Below, one piece after another: positions 48,901 to 58,184 of a stretch of DNA of 64,000 nt; the first letter of the stretch is position 1; each line of letters begins with the position of its first letter. Position numbers and translations under genes: made by a program. The notes beneath the pieces were generated by a model. It searched no databases and was not told the DNA's origin. It saw only the letters and a program-made list of their open reading frames with translations. The DNA comes from Tritrichomonas musculus (Eukaryota > Parabasalia > Tritrichomonadida > Tritrichomonadidae), in NCBI GenBank assembly GCA_039105265.1, contig JAPFFF010000026.1, positions 248,001 through 312,000 on the forward strand, given 5' to 3'.

Positions 48901-50619
48901 AATATGTGGACAATAAGGTAAGGATTCGTGTTCGACAATAAAGTCTTTCTTGAATTGACCATCACATTTGTTAACATGGCGTTCGAATCTAACATGATTA
49001 TTGATACCTCTTACAACATATGACTTGCATTTAGGACAAACTAATAATCCAGTCAGTTTTTCAGCATCTTTGATATACATTATGTGAAGAGTTTGATTTT
49101 TGGAATAAAGCAATGCACTGAATGTTTTGTATGATTTATCGAAAAACCATTGTTCACTAATGTCATATAAACCAGTACCAAAGTATTCATAAATGTTAAC
49201 ATTAATTTTATGCATTTTAGCTGATTCTTTCATTTCATCCATTGATGTACCATCATATTGATTAATGAATTTAAGTGCTTCATTAGTGATATGTGTTTTG
49301 TATGAAAATCCGTGTTCCTCACATAATAATCTACGAGCTAATGAAGTTCTATGAAATAATTTGCGTTTAATCATATCAGGATGAAGACAAATGGATAAGA
49401 ATCGATACCAACATAGTTTATCATCTTCGTTATCAGTAATGATTAATTTAGATTTAACTAGTTCTTCAGGTAATTGGAGTTTGCCAGTGACTTTAACTAA
49501 ACGATGAACAGTGAATGCAATTGATGAAACAAATGTTAGTTTAACTGATGATTCACTAACTTCATAGTTATGAAGAACTGATTCAATGTAGTATTTGATT
49601 CTATCTAAGTCAGCATTCATCTGAATAACGATTGGAATGTTTGTATGATATTTGTAATTTGTTGCATAAATGGCTCGTTTTTCATAATCATAACGAATAA
49701 CTTCATCGTTTTGCTTAATGGGTGTTTCAAATATACCAGATAATTCGAACGTTAATTTAAATGGTTTGCGCTCAGACTTGAATACAGTATTTTCGAGATA
49801 GCCAAAGATATCATCAAGGTCTTTGAACTTATTGAGATAGTAAACGACAATAGGATCTTTGTTTTTATTTTTGGTGACAATATCGCTATCTTTGGTGAAT
49901 AATGATTGATGTTCATGAAGCAGACGTTTAGCTTGTTCATAATCGTGAGGAATATTGACAATTAAATGATCTGCATCTTTGCTTTCAAATTCATGACCAA
50001 AATTAGATATCCAATCAATGAATAATTCATTCTCACCTTCAAAGAGTTTTTGGTGATAAGGCTTTAATTCTTTCATTATTTCTGGTGCTAATGGTCTCAA
50101 TAATGGTTTGTTGTTAATTAAGTCTTTGAGCATGCGTTGATAGTTAGCCTTTGATGCATGGATTGTAGTAGTTTCTTTTTTGAGTTTATCATTGAATTTA
50201 GTTTGTGCACGATGTTTATTGAATTCATTAAGGATTTCATCCGCGGCTCTATGAGCCATGACATCTTTATGTTTTAATTTATGAAGTTCATTAAACAAAG
50301 CATCATCTTTACGTTTATTGATTCGATTAATGTAATCATCACTTTGGTCATAACGCTTTGGCGGATTTAAGTGATCAGGTGGGGGAGGAATAGATTTAAC
50401 ACCTTTGACATACCAATATATAGCATTATAGTCTTCATAATCTCCATCATAATTATAATTATCTAATAGTTCATCAGTAATGTTGTTAATTATATCCTCA
50501 CGTAATTGTCCTTCATTATTGTCATAAGCTGATAACATTTCACTAAAGTCATTAGTATCATCGGTGATTAAATTATAAAGTTCAATTAATTTATTAATGG
50601 GTGCATTATTTATTGACAT
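45949..50619 (-). CDS. Polinton DNA polymerase B with internal HNH-like module
   Basis: 1556 residues. A Cys/His zinc-binding block (LLVCPKCKSYV...HVNKC) precedes the exonuclease motifs YDFETME (about 601), FNSSRFD (about 696) and YNDNDVEM (about 846). Polymerase motifs are GIDFNSLYPS (about 1090), KISMNGSYGYDG (about 1290) and CDTDSAYF (about 1390), the protein-primed family-B layout of Polintons. Between the two halves, at about 960-1000, lies KCHLCGEHF, LDRINNDIGHEINN and CADCNKLRS, an HNH-endonuclease-like zinc module. The N-terminal 500 residues are not assigned; they could include the terminal-protein function. Confidence 0.93.
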   Translation of the reverse strand: MSINNAPINKLIELYNLITDDTNDFSEMLSAYDNNEGQLREDIINNITDELLDNYNYDGDYEDYNAIYWYVKGVKSIPPPPDHLNPPKRYDQSDDYINRINKRKDDALFNELHKLKHKDVMAHRAADEILNEFNKHRAQTKFNDKLKKETTTIHASKANYQRMLKDLINNKPLLRPLAPEIMKELKPYHQKLFEGENELFIDWISNFGHEFESKDADHLIVNIPHDYEQAKRLLHEHQSLFTKDSDIVTKNKNKDPIVVYYLNKFKDLDDIFGYLENTVFKSERKPFKLTFELSGIFETPIKQNDEVIRYDYEKRAIYATNYKYHTNIPIVIQMNADLDRIKYYIESVLHNYEVSESSVKLTFVSSIAFTVHRLVKVTGKLQLPEELVKSKLIITDNEDDKLCWYRFLSICLHPDMIKRKLFHRTSLARRLLCEEHGFSYKTHITNEALKFINQYDGTSMDEMKESAKMHKINVNIYEYFGTGLYDISEQWFFDKSYKTFSALLYSKNQTLHIMYIKDAEKLTGLLVCPKCKSYVVRGINNHVRFERHVNKCDGQFKKDFIVEHESLPYCPHILNNPVYEYCLAHNLEFKPQQYYITYDFETMEQIVNKSSTASTTINSRLEPISVSCCVKGKTIKFTQHFDARDPEFIIHWIEYMFDQAEEIVKDKIKFYTDMLKTKTIGGIVRDLHTVTVFGFNSSRFDSNLFKQYFIHKCKASPDGTSKSGRSWHVDNNSLIGTATSLKQFILVSKDVLLRFIDAQSFIAGGTLKQFGKDFGGIDNSAKGIFPYEAINTENFNDVLSKSEPFEYNDFYSSLTQKHLINETEYEQYVEDAKRFNSRWDYLLAYNDNDVEMMIKPIDNLINLNAKYNVDLISNLSLSKNAVCEKYALAYKDFNPNIDYAIINTKNEFIPTHEWWSYKCDSYYYQDQKFNKLNPKLPQRDLSKCVDDDDFDAFMNMYNDPSKGKCHLCGEHFTNSNKPTLDRINNDIGHEINNCLLACADCNKLRSRNNDKVTRLRIQLKKYCKLNKLPMTISNEREYYDLREGITGGLSMVMHRNNIRGVTHINKFKYKEGKVISYDTPHIMSHVVGIDFNSLYPSAFSSNYHSFNPYHGGIMYMPGSLITRFDCYDKNGDINVDIYEKCKRIIYSKHRFDKTIPKMIFRAKVKLECPIDKINDLINFPPVFRNFDIQNTEDVIGSYMYNYGKKNKISVIDKTDTKLTMTLDTMDEFKSFGCYYLWFLIDHGLKVVDIMNLSLYEANTAFNPFVNEFMRKRQDIIAGNANGNEKFYKISMNGSYGYDGMNTEKYSKIKICDSDKAYQAIASDTYINGSKLSDDTYLIQSNPKKYSCKTCLQVAFFTLDNAKFWYLTFIYDFLFKCLDTNRLHLTSCDTDSAYFAVAGDMNDSKDQEFKHIIKDKHYYDKYIYEFMPDPSINTVYDEKKILGCCVEKYGDNQIALCPKCYTIWNDNGVTKSLKLKGVSLKTNNIVSSDYKDIIDHQCVKSGKNINLQMNNNIMSRITINKNALTGFHNKMIVLPNQSCAPFIKGLRSCDYELVTDQ
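48458..48478. repeat. Tandem mini-hairpin module 4, in the polymerase gene
   Basis: The inverse of module 3 with one base different. On the coding strand it writes ASPDGTS within the exonuclease part of PolB, just upstream (N-terminal side) of the GRSWHVDNNS phrase. Confidence 0.88.
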
Positions 50620-50977
50620 TTGCCTTGCACTAAAAAAATATTAATGATAAAAATAAATATCATCAAATAAATTCTAACATTAATTTTAACATAAATTATT
50701 TATCAAAAAATTTTGCATAAATGATATGTGATATGAAAGAATTAATGAATGAAATAAATTAAAATAACGAACTTTCCATTTTTGTGAGTGCATTGAATTA
50801 CAAAATTTTAGAAATTGAGAATGTATTCAATTTGTGAGATGCCAAAATTTTTAGCATTTTGTTTTGAAATAACCGTCTCATGCTATTATTTTACAGAAAT
50901 TACAACCGTATTATGTCTTTATAACCGTTGCATGAATCATCTCAATAACCGTTGCATGAATCATATCAATAACCGTA
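50620..50977. other. Polinton subterminal non-coding region with 24-bp repeats
   Basis: No gene. The last part, 50,921-50,976, has a 24-bp period starting ATAACCGTTGCATGAATCAT (copies at 50,921 and 50,945, then a partial one at 50,969), ending against the terminal repeat. The upstream region of PolB at 50,620-50,665 carries TTTATTTTTATC on the coding strand. Confidence 0.75.
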
Positions 50978-51185
50978 TTATTTTTGGAATTGTTTGAAAA
51001 ATAAAGGCCATAACGAAATTCTTCATGATCGATAAATCAAAAAATTTGCAGTAGTGTCATTGATAACGGCAAATCAAATGTAAATCAAAAATGAAGACCA
51101 CAAATTACAAAATTCTGGGAAGGCAAAAAAAATACAAATTAGCGAAACTGCATTTTGTACCCATCCTTATCTACATTACACTACT
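50978..51185 (-). repeat. Polinton right terminal inverted repeat
   Basis: 208 bp, the reverse complement of 33,086-33,293 with no difference that I could see. Confidence 0.95.
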
Positions 51186-52675
51186 TATCATTAGTAGAAT
51201 ATGCATGCTTTTTTGGCTCGATCCAAATTTTCAAATATTTATATAAGAACAATGCAGAAGTTACAAAATATATTTGGCTCTATGCAATTCATGGACGCCA
51301 TCCTGAAATAATTCACATGATTGAAAAGCATAATTTTTTTCAGGAGTATTATACAGATGGTCACTTTTTGTGCAAATGTATTAATAAATCATTTCAGTAT
51401 TTTCATAATGACATTACGAATTACATTATACAAAATTACTTTTTAAATGATTCAGAAAGCAAGTCACAAAGAGATTCATATATTACATATAAAGCAATAA
51501 AATATCATAATTTTGATTTCATAATTTTGAAAAACAATATAAATCAGTTTTTAATAGACTTTTGCAAATATGGTTTTACATCTATTGTAAATCATCTTGT
51601 TGAAGAAACTGATGCTGTTCAGTATTTAAATTTAGAACATTTAGAAGCACGATGTTCGTTGATTTATAAGATAATCATTAATGAACATTTAGAAATACTA
51701 AAAAAGTTACTTGAAAAAAATGTGATTTATATCAATGCAGAATTTTATTATTTGAACAGGAAAAAATCCACACAATATAAATACAATCTATTGTTTTTTG
51801 CAGCTTCGCAAAACAATTATGAAATGGTTCAATTTTTAATATCACAACCAAACATAAATTTAAATAATCCATTCACTACTTCTTTAGTGCTCACTTCTCA
51901 ATCTGTAGTGCAGGAAGTAAATGATATTGAAGATGATCCAAAATGTTTTTGGGAGTGGGATAATGATTCAATTGATATAGAAGATACCAAAACATTTACC
52001 ACTTTTAATGGTCCTAAGAAATTTGCTCCTATCAAAAAAACAGTTTTACAATTAGCAGTTGAATACAAAAACAACAAAATTGTTGCCCTCTTATTAAGTC
52101 ATCCAACGATTAATGTAAATTGTGAAACAGTAATCAGAAGAAATTATATGCTTTATGAAATGTCAGATTGGATAGTTTACAGAGAAAGAACGATGCAAAT
52201 CAATAAAACGCCATTAATTACGGCAATTGAAAATGAAGATTTAGAAACCGTTAGTATTTTGTTGACACATCCCAAAATTGAAGTCAATTTAAAATCAAGT
52301 AGAGATTTTAGACATAAATATAAATTGTTTAATACATCTACTCAAGAAAAACATCTTTATTCTGCTTTTTTGCAAGAAAGAAAAACGCCTCTATGTGCTG
52401 CTATTATTACCAAAAATTGTGATTTAGTCAAATTTTTATTAAATCATGATGATGTTGATATTGATGCCCAATCAGTAATAATTAATAATTTTCCTCTTTA
52501 TTTATTAACAAATAATTCTTTGATAGAGGAAAGAGAAGATCCTATAATTATTATGAAAAACATAAATGAAATGAAAGATCAAATAACAGAAGAAATAACA
52601 AATCCATTTAATCTGGCTAGCAGCCAAAACAATAATGATATTCTAGATCTCTTGAATACTAAAAAATGTAAATAG
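51186..52675 (+). pseudogene. DUF3447/ankyrin gene, 3' part, beyond the Polinton
   Basis: Starts at the second TATCA and continues the ankyrin gene in phase (SLVEYACFFGSIQIFKYLY, IWLYAIHGRHPEIIHMIEKHN). Later ankyrin repeats are YNLLFFAASQNNYEMVQFLI, KTVLQLAVEYKNNKIVALLL, KTPLITAIENEDLETVSILL and KTPLCAAIITKNCDLVKFLL. About 494 codons, so the whole host gene would have about 730. An ATG at 51,155, inside the Polinton terminal repeat, could in principle start a fusion of the C-terminal part. Confidence 0.9.
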
Positions 52676-52927
52676 CATAAAGAATAAGAATAAACTATAA
52701 TTATAACTTTAAATTTTTAATGAAAATATTGCATTATTTTAAGAATTTGAGTTACATAAATATATATGAGATATCAAAATGATAATATTATCATTCCAAA
52801 ATCATATGGATAGATCCATTCATAATAATTACTTTGTGTACAATTTATTTTACATATTTGAACATTTTTAAGCTGAATTTTTATTTTAGGTTGAAAAAAA
52901 AGTTATCATTTTAAGACTTTTGGGTTA

Positions 52928-52961
<34 letters not shown>

Positions 52962-53072
52962 TATATTGACATTTCAAATTTATCAATTAATTAATGAAAA
53001 GGTTTCAAAAACTTCTAGTTTTATATGTGATATTGCTTTTTTGATGCAAAAATGGACAATTTACTAGAATAC
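52676..53072. other. Intergenic region with a long A tract
   Basis: About 400 bp between two convergent genes. It contains an A run of more than 25 bases near 52,935-52,962. No gene or element end was recognised. Confidence 0.6.
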
Positions 53073-54818
53073 TTAACTTAAATCTTGACTGTTATTGTTC
53101 AATGAATTAGATAGAATTTCTTCTTCATCAAATATGATTTCCTCCTCATCTTCATCAAATGTCCTGCACATACTTTTTATTTCTTCATCAATAGTAAATT
53201 CTTTTTCAATATATAGAGGTGACTTTGCAATTAAGCATGAATTACTATAACTGATTTTATTATCATTTTTGGCATCAACCAGCTTCTCAAGCAAGAACTT
53301 AGAATAAATGACGGCGCACAGTGATGCCATTCCATCATTCACAAGAATCCAATCAAAGTCAGCATCAACAACAGTTTCTTCATCTTTTATCATGACATCA
53401 AATTTTTTCACTTCACCATTTTTTTCGTAAACAATTGGAAGTTTGAATTGATACGTTTTTTCACTAATGCTGCATTGTGTAATGATTATTCCGACAACTT
53501 CATCATGTTCATCATACATTTCAACAACATTCAAAAGTGGCAATCCAGGTTCTTTCAGCCAAATATCAAAAAATGAAGTGAAGTCATTTTCTAACGTATC
53601 ATTCACAATTTTTATAAAATCTGGAATTTCAGCTGACTTGTGCTGATATTTTGAAAGCCATGTCGAACAGACCTTCATAAAATTGTCTTCACCGACGATG
53701 TTAGAAAACATTCTCAGTACGAAGGCGCCTTTTATGTAATGAATGTGATTTAAAAGTTCTTTTGAGTAGTCAATTTCACTTTCATTTTCGTAGATTTTTG
53801 AATTGTCAAAAAATACCAAACAGCTCAAACCGTCATATTTTGTGAACAGATCCATTGAATAGTCGTGGCTCTTGTTCAAGCTGTCCCTCAAAATCAGGTA
53901 TTCAAAATACTGCGCAAAGCCTTCATTCAGCCAAATTGAGTCCCACCACTTGATCGACACAAGGTCGCCAAACCACTGATGTGCTATTTCATGCATGATT
54001 GTCAATGTATTTATCAAAAAGTCTCTTCCCAAGCAAGTTTGTAAGGCTATCAAACCGTAATTTTCCATGCCAATTCCAAGGCCTTCATGCGAGATCAACT
54101 GGAGGTGTGGCAATTCTAACTTGATTGACGTTTTTTCTTCCATCCATTCAACTGAATAGATCGCCATTGTCAAATATAAACCGTACTTTTCAATGTCCTT
54201 TGACGCATAGATTTTCACTGGAAGTCCGTTCTTCGTTTTGTCTTCAATCGCCTGAAAATTGCCAACACAGATGCACAAAAGATAGCTGCACATTGCAGGA
54301 GTCTCTAGGAATGTTATCTCTTTCTCTTCTTCTGTTAATTTGATCGTTTGTATCGGCATGTTTGAAACGCCATTCAAATCCGATGGAATTCGAATTCTGA
54401 CTTTGAATGATGATCGGTTGCATGGCTCGTCAAAGCATGGAAGAAGCGTGCGTGCATAATTTGGCTCAAAAAATGTGAAATAGCAATCTTCATAACTGTA
54501 AAAACCGTCTTTTGTATTACAAAGTGGTATTACTTGATAGTCAATGGTAATCGGATATGTTGAAATGTCTTGTTCTGGGTCTTCTGAGCGGTAAATAATT
54601 AATTTTGGAAAGTCCATTGTGAATTTAAGAGGATGGCCATTTTGAATGACAGAAATAATTGCAATGTTGCTATTGAAATGTAAAAAGACTTTTTCATCGT
54701 CTTGATTCTTTTGGAATGTTATAGTAACACTGGCATTAAAGGGATACTCTCTCTTTTTGTAGTGTATGTACAAGTCATAATGCGTAGGAACATAGTTCTG
54801 AGGCAATCTTTCAAACAT
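53073..54818 (-). CDS. M1-family zinc aminopeptidase, short form
   Basis: 581 residues. GIGMENYG (about 248-255) is the substrate-binding GxMEN motif. The zinc site is HEIAHQWFGD (His276, His280) with Glu299 in LNEGFAQYFEY. The N-terminal beta saddle (FNASVTITFQ, FFEPNYARTLLPCFDEP) is complete. The enzyme removes N-terminal residues from peptides, probably in the cytosol as no signal peptide is seen. It ends soon after the third domain, with an acidic tail (DEDEEEIIFDEEEI), so it lacks the roughly 300-residue helical C-terminal domain of full-length M1 enzymes. Confidence 0.9.
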   Translation of the reverse strand: MFERLPQNYVPTHYDLYIHYKKREYPFNASVTITFQKNQDDEKVFLHFNSNIAIISVIQNGHPLKFTMDFPKLIIYRSEDPEQDISTYPITIDYQVIPLCNTKDGFYSYEDCYFTFFEPNYARTLLPCFDEPCNRSSFKVRIRIPSDLNGVSNMPIQTIKLTEEEKEITFLETPAMCSYLLCICVGNFQAIEDKTKNGLPVKIYASKDIEKYGLYLTMAIYSVEWMEEKTSIKLELPHLQLISHEGLGIGMENYGLIALQTCLGRDFLINTLTIMHEIAHQWFGDLVSIKWWDSIWLNEGFAQYFEYLILRDSLNKSHDYSMDLFTKYDGLSCLVFFDNSKIYENESEIDYSKELLNHIHYIKGAFVLRMFSNIVGEDNFMKVCSTWLSKYQHKSAEIPDFIKIVNDTLENDFTSFFDIWLKEPGLPLLNVVEMYDEHDEVVGIIITQCSISEKTYQFKLPIVYEKNGEVKKFDVMIKDEETVVDADFDWILVNDGMASLCAVIYSKFLLEKLVDAKNDNKISYSNSCLIAKSPLYIEKEFTIDEEIKSMCRTFDEDEEEIIFDEEEILSNSLNNNSQDLS

Positions 54819-55072
54819 TTTGTCAAAATTCTACATATTGGAAATTTATAATATTTTGTTTTTATCTTATTATAGGTTTTATATTTCATAATACTTATTG
54901 AATAATTAAAATAAAAATATTATATTTATTACAAAATATTTATTTATAATTTAATTTATTGATTGAAAAAACAGTTTATTCATATAAATACTCAAATTGA
55001 AAAATAGTCGATGAAAAATTTTGCAATTTGAATTAAAATTTTTATTCTAACATTTTGTTTCTTAATATATAT

Positions 55073-55625
55073 CTATATTGCTATGAAATTAAATATGCTC
55101 TGATGCTTGATCATCATGATGCTGTACTTGCTTTTTTGATCAGACGCCTTCGGATACTCAATAGCAACGTTGTTCATTCTATCTCGCATGCTCTGCTTCA
55201 GAAGGCTTCCAGTGAACAGCGAGACGAGGACAATTCCATACAAATAAATATCTGTCTTACTATCATATTCTTCCTCGTTCACCATCTCAGGCGACATGTG
55301 GGCAAGAATTCCAATGCAACGAGTTAAACTTGCATGAACAAGGCCAAAATCGATGATCTTTGATTCAAAGACAGAGTTCATCATATCATCTTTGCTTTTT
55401 TCAAGGATGAATTTATTCTTGTAATATATAAAATATGGATTACTTGGTCGATATTTCAATTTCGATTAAATCAAAGCAATTGGAGCACCAGTCATCCTCC
55501 AAGCACTTAATACTTTCAAATAATCAATACTGCATTTGAAAAATGCATAATCTTCAATGGATACTATTTTATATTCGGCAAAATGTGGAACAAAAACAGT
55601 CTCTGTAGCTTTGGGTGATTCAAAA
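55073..55625 (-). pseudogene. Kinase fragment behind a short BspA-like fragment
   Basis: The minus-strand frame 55,073-55,459 carries a kinase C-lobe: NSVFESKIIDFGLVHA (DFG), ILAHMSPEMVNEEEYDSKTDIYLYGIVLVSLFTG, then loss of similarity. Upstream, after an in-frame stop, comes a separate phrase reading VFVPHFAEYKIVSIEDYAFFKC that resembles a single BspA leucine-rich repeat. The catalytic lysine, HRD region and most of the domain are missing, so it is debris. Confidence 0.65.
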
Positions 55626-55649
55626 ATCAAAGAATGTTACTAAAAAATC

Positions 55650-56035
55650 ATTAATCTTTATTAAGCTATAAAAGCAATGTTATCCAATGAATAAAATATA
55701 TTATAATCAGCAAGGTCTCATAGCTCAGTCGGTAGAGCGTTGTGCTGATAACGCAAAGGTCTAGGGTTCGAGTCCCTGTGGGACCATTTTTTGGATTTTT
55801 TTTTTTTTTAATATCTCAGATTTTTGTTATAAATATCATTAATTATGATGCATACCCAAGTATTGCTAAAAAATTAGTCATTTGTTTATCAACTGACATA
55901 TGTTCAGAGCCAGAATTCGTGGGTAATCATGATATACTTTAAATCAATGGTTATAGAATTGATGATATAAATTCCAGATTTGCATATTTAATGCAATATG
56001 ACCTCAATAAAACGTTCAAAAATCAGAATTTGAGA
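55650..56035. repeat. tRNA-bearing duplicated block, copy 2
   Basis: Inverted relative to 625-1020 and nearly identical, including the Pol III terminator run and the unrecognised coding remnant with its in-frame stop. Confidence 0.85.
55714..55786 (+). tRNA. tRNA-Ile, anticodon GAT
   Basis: Same 73-nt sequence as the tRNA at 878-950, with loop CTGATAA, intact arms and internal promoter boxes, discriminator A and a T6 terminator immediately after. Confidence 0.93.
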
Positions 56036-56733
56036 ATTTATTTTATCAAAAATGTTTCATTAGCCAAACAAAATAGGTTCGGCGATCAGAGGTAACATTT
56101 CATGAAAAATAAAAAGCCCATAAAATGATTTGATATTTTGTATATTAGTATTTAAATATTAATCAAATAATATATAATTGAAAATGTTAATTGTGATTCT
56201 TTATTTTTACAAAAAAAAATTGAATAAAATGAGTACTTCCTATCGGCATATACTCTCAAATTTGTATCCCCAGAAATTTTAAACTCTTTTTTTTTTGTGG
56301 CGAAATCCAAACAAAATGTGAAATCCTCAGGAAACAAAAATTCCAACTATAATAAAAACAAATTTATTATGCCAAATCAAAAGTTTTATTAAAAAATGAT
56401 TAAGATATCTAAAATTTAATTTTATTGATGAAGTTCACCTCTCATCTTTTAAATTTTTATCATTTATCAAAACAAAAAAAAATAAATCAAAATTTCTTTT
56501 TGGGTATTTATGTATTCAAAAAAACTAACATATTTCAAGAGATATTGAAAAAGCAATTCAATATAGACCTATGGCCATGATGCATTCTCTGTTAAAAAAT
56601 ACTGATATTCTAAACATGCATCAAGATTCGTGCATGTATTAAAATATCAAATTATTTTTTTGATATAATGCTGATTTATTTTGACCTTAATCATGTATAA
56701 AAAGGTGAATGTTGATCGTTTTGGAAAAGCATA
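56036..56733. other. Gene-free interval before the Mutator-like element
   Basis: AT-rich. The 64-codon minus-strand frame at 56,152 has no family resemblance. No repeats were recognised. Confidence 0.55.
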
Positions 56734-56742
56734 TTTTTATTT

Positions 56743-56818
56743 AACGAATCGTATTTGTCTTCAGACAAACCTTGTCAAAATTGTCTTCACAATATACTAT
56801 TCAAAAATATTCCCGCCC
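56743..56818 (+). repeat. MULE left terminal inverted repeat
   Basis: Matches the reverse complement of 60,530-60,604 with scattered differences and ends in the GC-rich TCCCGCCC. Confidence 0.85.
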
Positions 56819-56850
56819 TTTTCACAGAGCGCCAATTTTCATTTTTTTAA

Positions 56851-57990
56851 TTGCAGCTTTACCAAATGAGCTCAGATTATGCAACTCCTGAGTCACTGAT
56901 TAATGAATTGATATCATTAAAAAATACTCGTTTCGAACCTGGCTCAAGTGAATATTCATCTTTAACAGATTTTGTAAAAGAAATTTCAAAAAAGCATAGA
57001 TGCCCTTTACAAGCATATTTAACAGGCCCATCAAGAACCGTTCAATGCTTTAAATGTAGATATGGTGGAAAAATAAGAAGTATTAATACTGTAAAAACTA
57101 ACTGTCCGTGTTATGTAAATTTCATACGTGAAAAAGATGGCAGTTATAGTTTCAAAGATGCATTTTGGAACCACAATCATAAAACTAAAAGAGAATATTT
57201 CGAATGTCATTTTAATACTTTAACGAAAGAAGAAAAAAATGGTGTAATTCAACAACAACAGTTAAAAGTTCCACCATGTCAAATACGCACAAATTTAGAC
57301 GTTTTTGTTAATAAAGATATTTTTTATGAAATTAGAAGAGATGAAATACAAAAATCAAAAAGAGAAACTCTAGAAAAATTTAAGGAAGTATGCAGAAGTC
57401 CTGATTATTCAAACCAATACGAACTTTCTAGAGATCAAAGATTAAAATCATGTTCATTTGTAAACAAATCTGTTGTTGAAGAATCTTATTCATATGATAC
57501 TTTAATCATCGATGATACATCTGGAACAAATATTTATGATTTACCACTTTTGGTTCTTTTTACTGTTGATGCTGAAAATAAAACGCAAATCATTGGATTT
57601 TCGCTTTTAGAAGATAAAACAGAAGAATCATTTGAAAAATTTTTACAATTTATTAAACAACACTTGCAAAATGATCCGAGAGTTATTACATGTGATCGTT
57701 GCCAGGCACAAATAAATGCTATCGAACATGTTTTTCCAAATACATTTATTGTTTATTGCCGAATTCATATTCGTAGGAACCTTCTAATTTATTTTGAAAA
57801 AAATGATGACATTATTGTTGGTTTCGATGACATTGCATCAAATCTGAATAGATGCAATGAATATGTTGAGTTACTAAGAAAAAGGTTGAGTCAACTTGAC
57901 TCTGATGATGAAGGATATATAATATTAGATACATTAGAGCCCCGCGTGAAAAACTTTTTTTCGGAGAAAAAAAAACTTTTTCAGATATAA
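56851..57990 (+). pseudogene. MULE transposase, N-terminal part
   Basis: A Cys/His DNA-binding module like FAR1/WRKY-GCM1 zinc fingers occupies about residues 50-115 (CFKC, NCPCYVNF, WNHNH). The MULE catalytic core follows, with LIIDDTSGTN (first Asp, about 221), VITCDRCQAQINAI (second Asp, 282) and CRIHIRRNL (C303-x2-H306). A start at 56,866 (MSSDYATPES) is as likely as 56,851. The frame runs into inserted sequence after LEPRVKNF and ends there, so the third acidic residue and C-terminal zinc fingers are lost from this piece. Confidence 0.88.
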
Positions 57991-58184
57991 GTACACTTTT
58001 TCATAATATAAGTTTTTTATTTCCGAATAAGTCTAAATTTCGGAAAAAATTATTTTAATTTAAATTAAATTACTTATTCAAGAAAACAAATGTTATTTTC
58101 CAAAAAATTATTTATTTAAACATGATATATATATATATAGAAATTTATAAATATCTAATTCTCTGAAAAAGTAGATACATATTA

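Larger units (their letters stand above)
33086..51185. mobile_element. Maverick/Polinton element, 18.1 kb, whole or nearly whole
   Basis: Bounded by 208-bp inverted repeats that start AG and end CT, as in Polintons, with target duplication TATCA at 33,081-33,085 and 51,186-51,190. Contents in order: two unassigned proteins, packaging-type ATPase, small proteins, candidate major and minor capsid proteins, a fibre-like protein, small proteins, integrase, and protein-primed-type PolB on the opposite strand at the far end. The terminal repeats read as identical and the host gene on both sides is undamaged, so the insertion looks very recent. At most about one break is apparent. I did not recognise the adenovirus-type protease found in many family members. 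Confidence 0.93.

Noticed and set aside
52935-52962. Long A tract as the tail of a retroposed gene copy
   Set aside because: It lies downstream of no intronless duplicate with target-site duplications; it is better explained as a homopolymer run.
55714-55786. tRNA as the integration site of the neighbouring mobile elements
   Set aside because: The MULE, MITEs and Polinton have their own target duplications away from the tRNA; the tRNA simply lies in a duplicated block.
56152-56346. 64-codon minus-strand frame with a start just outside the MULE
   Set aside because: No motif, sits in decayed intergenic DNA, and ends in low complexity.
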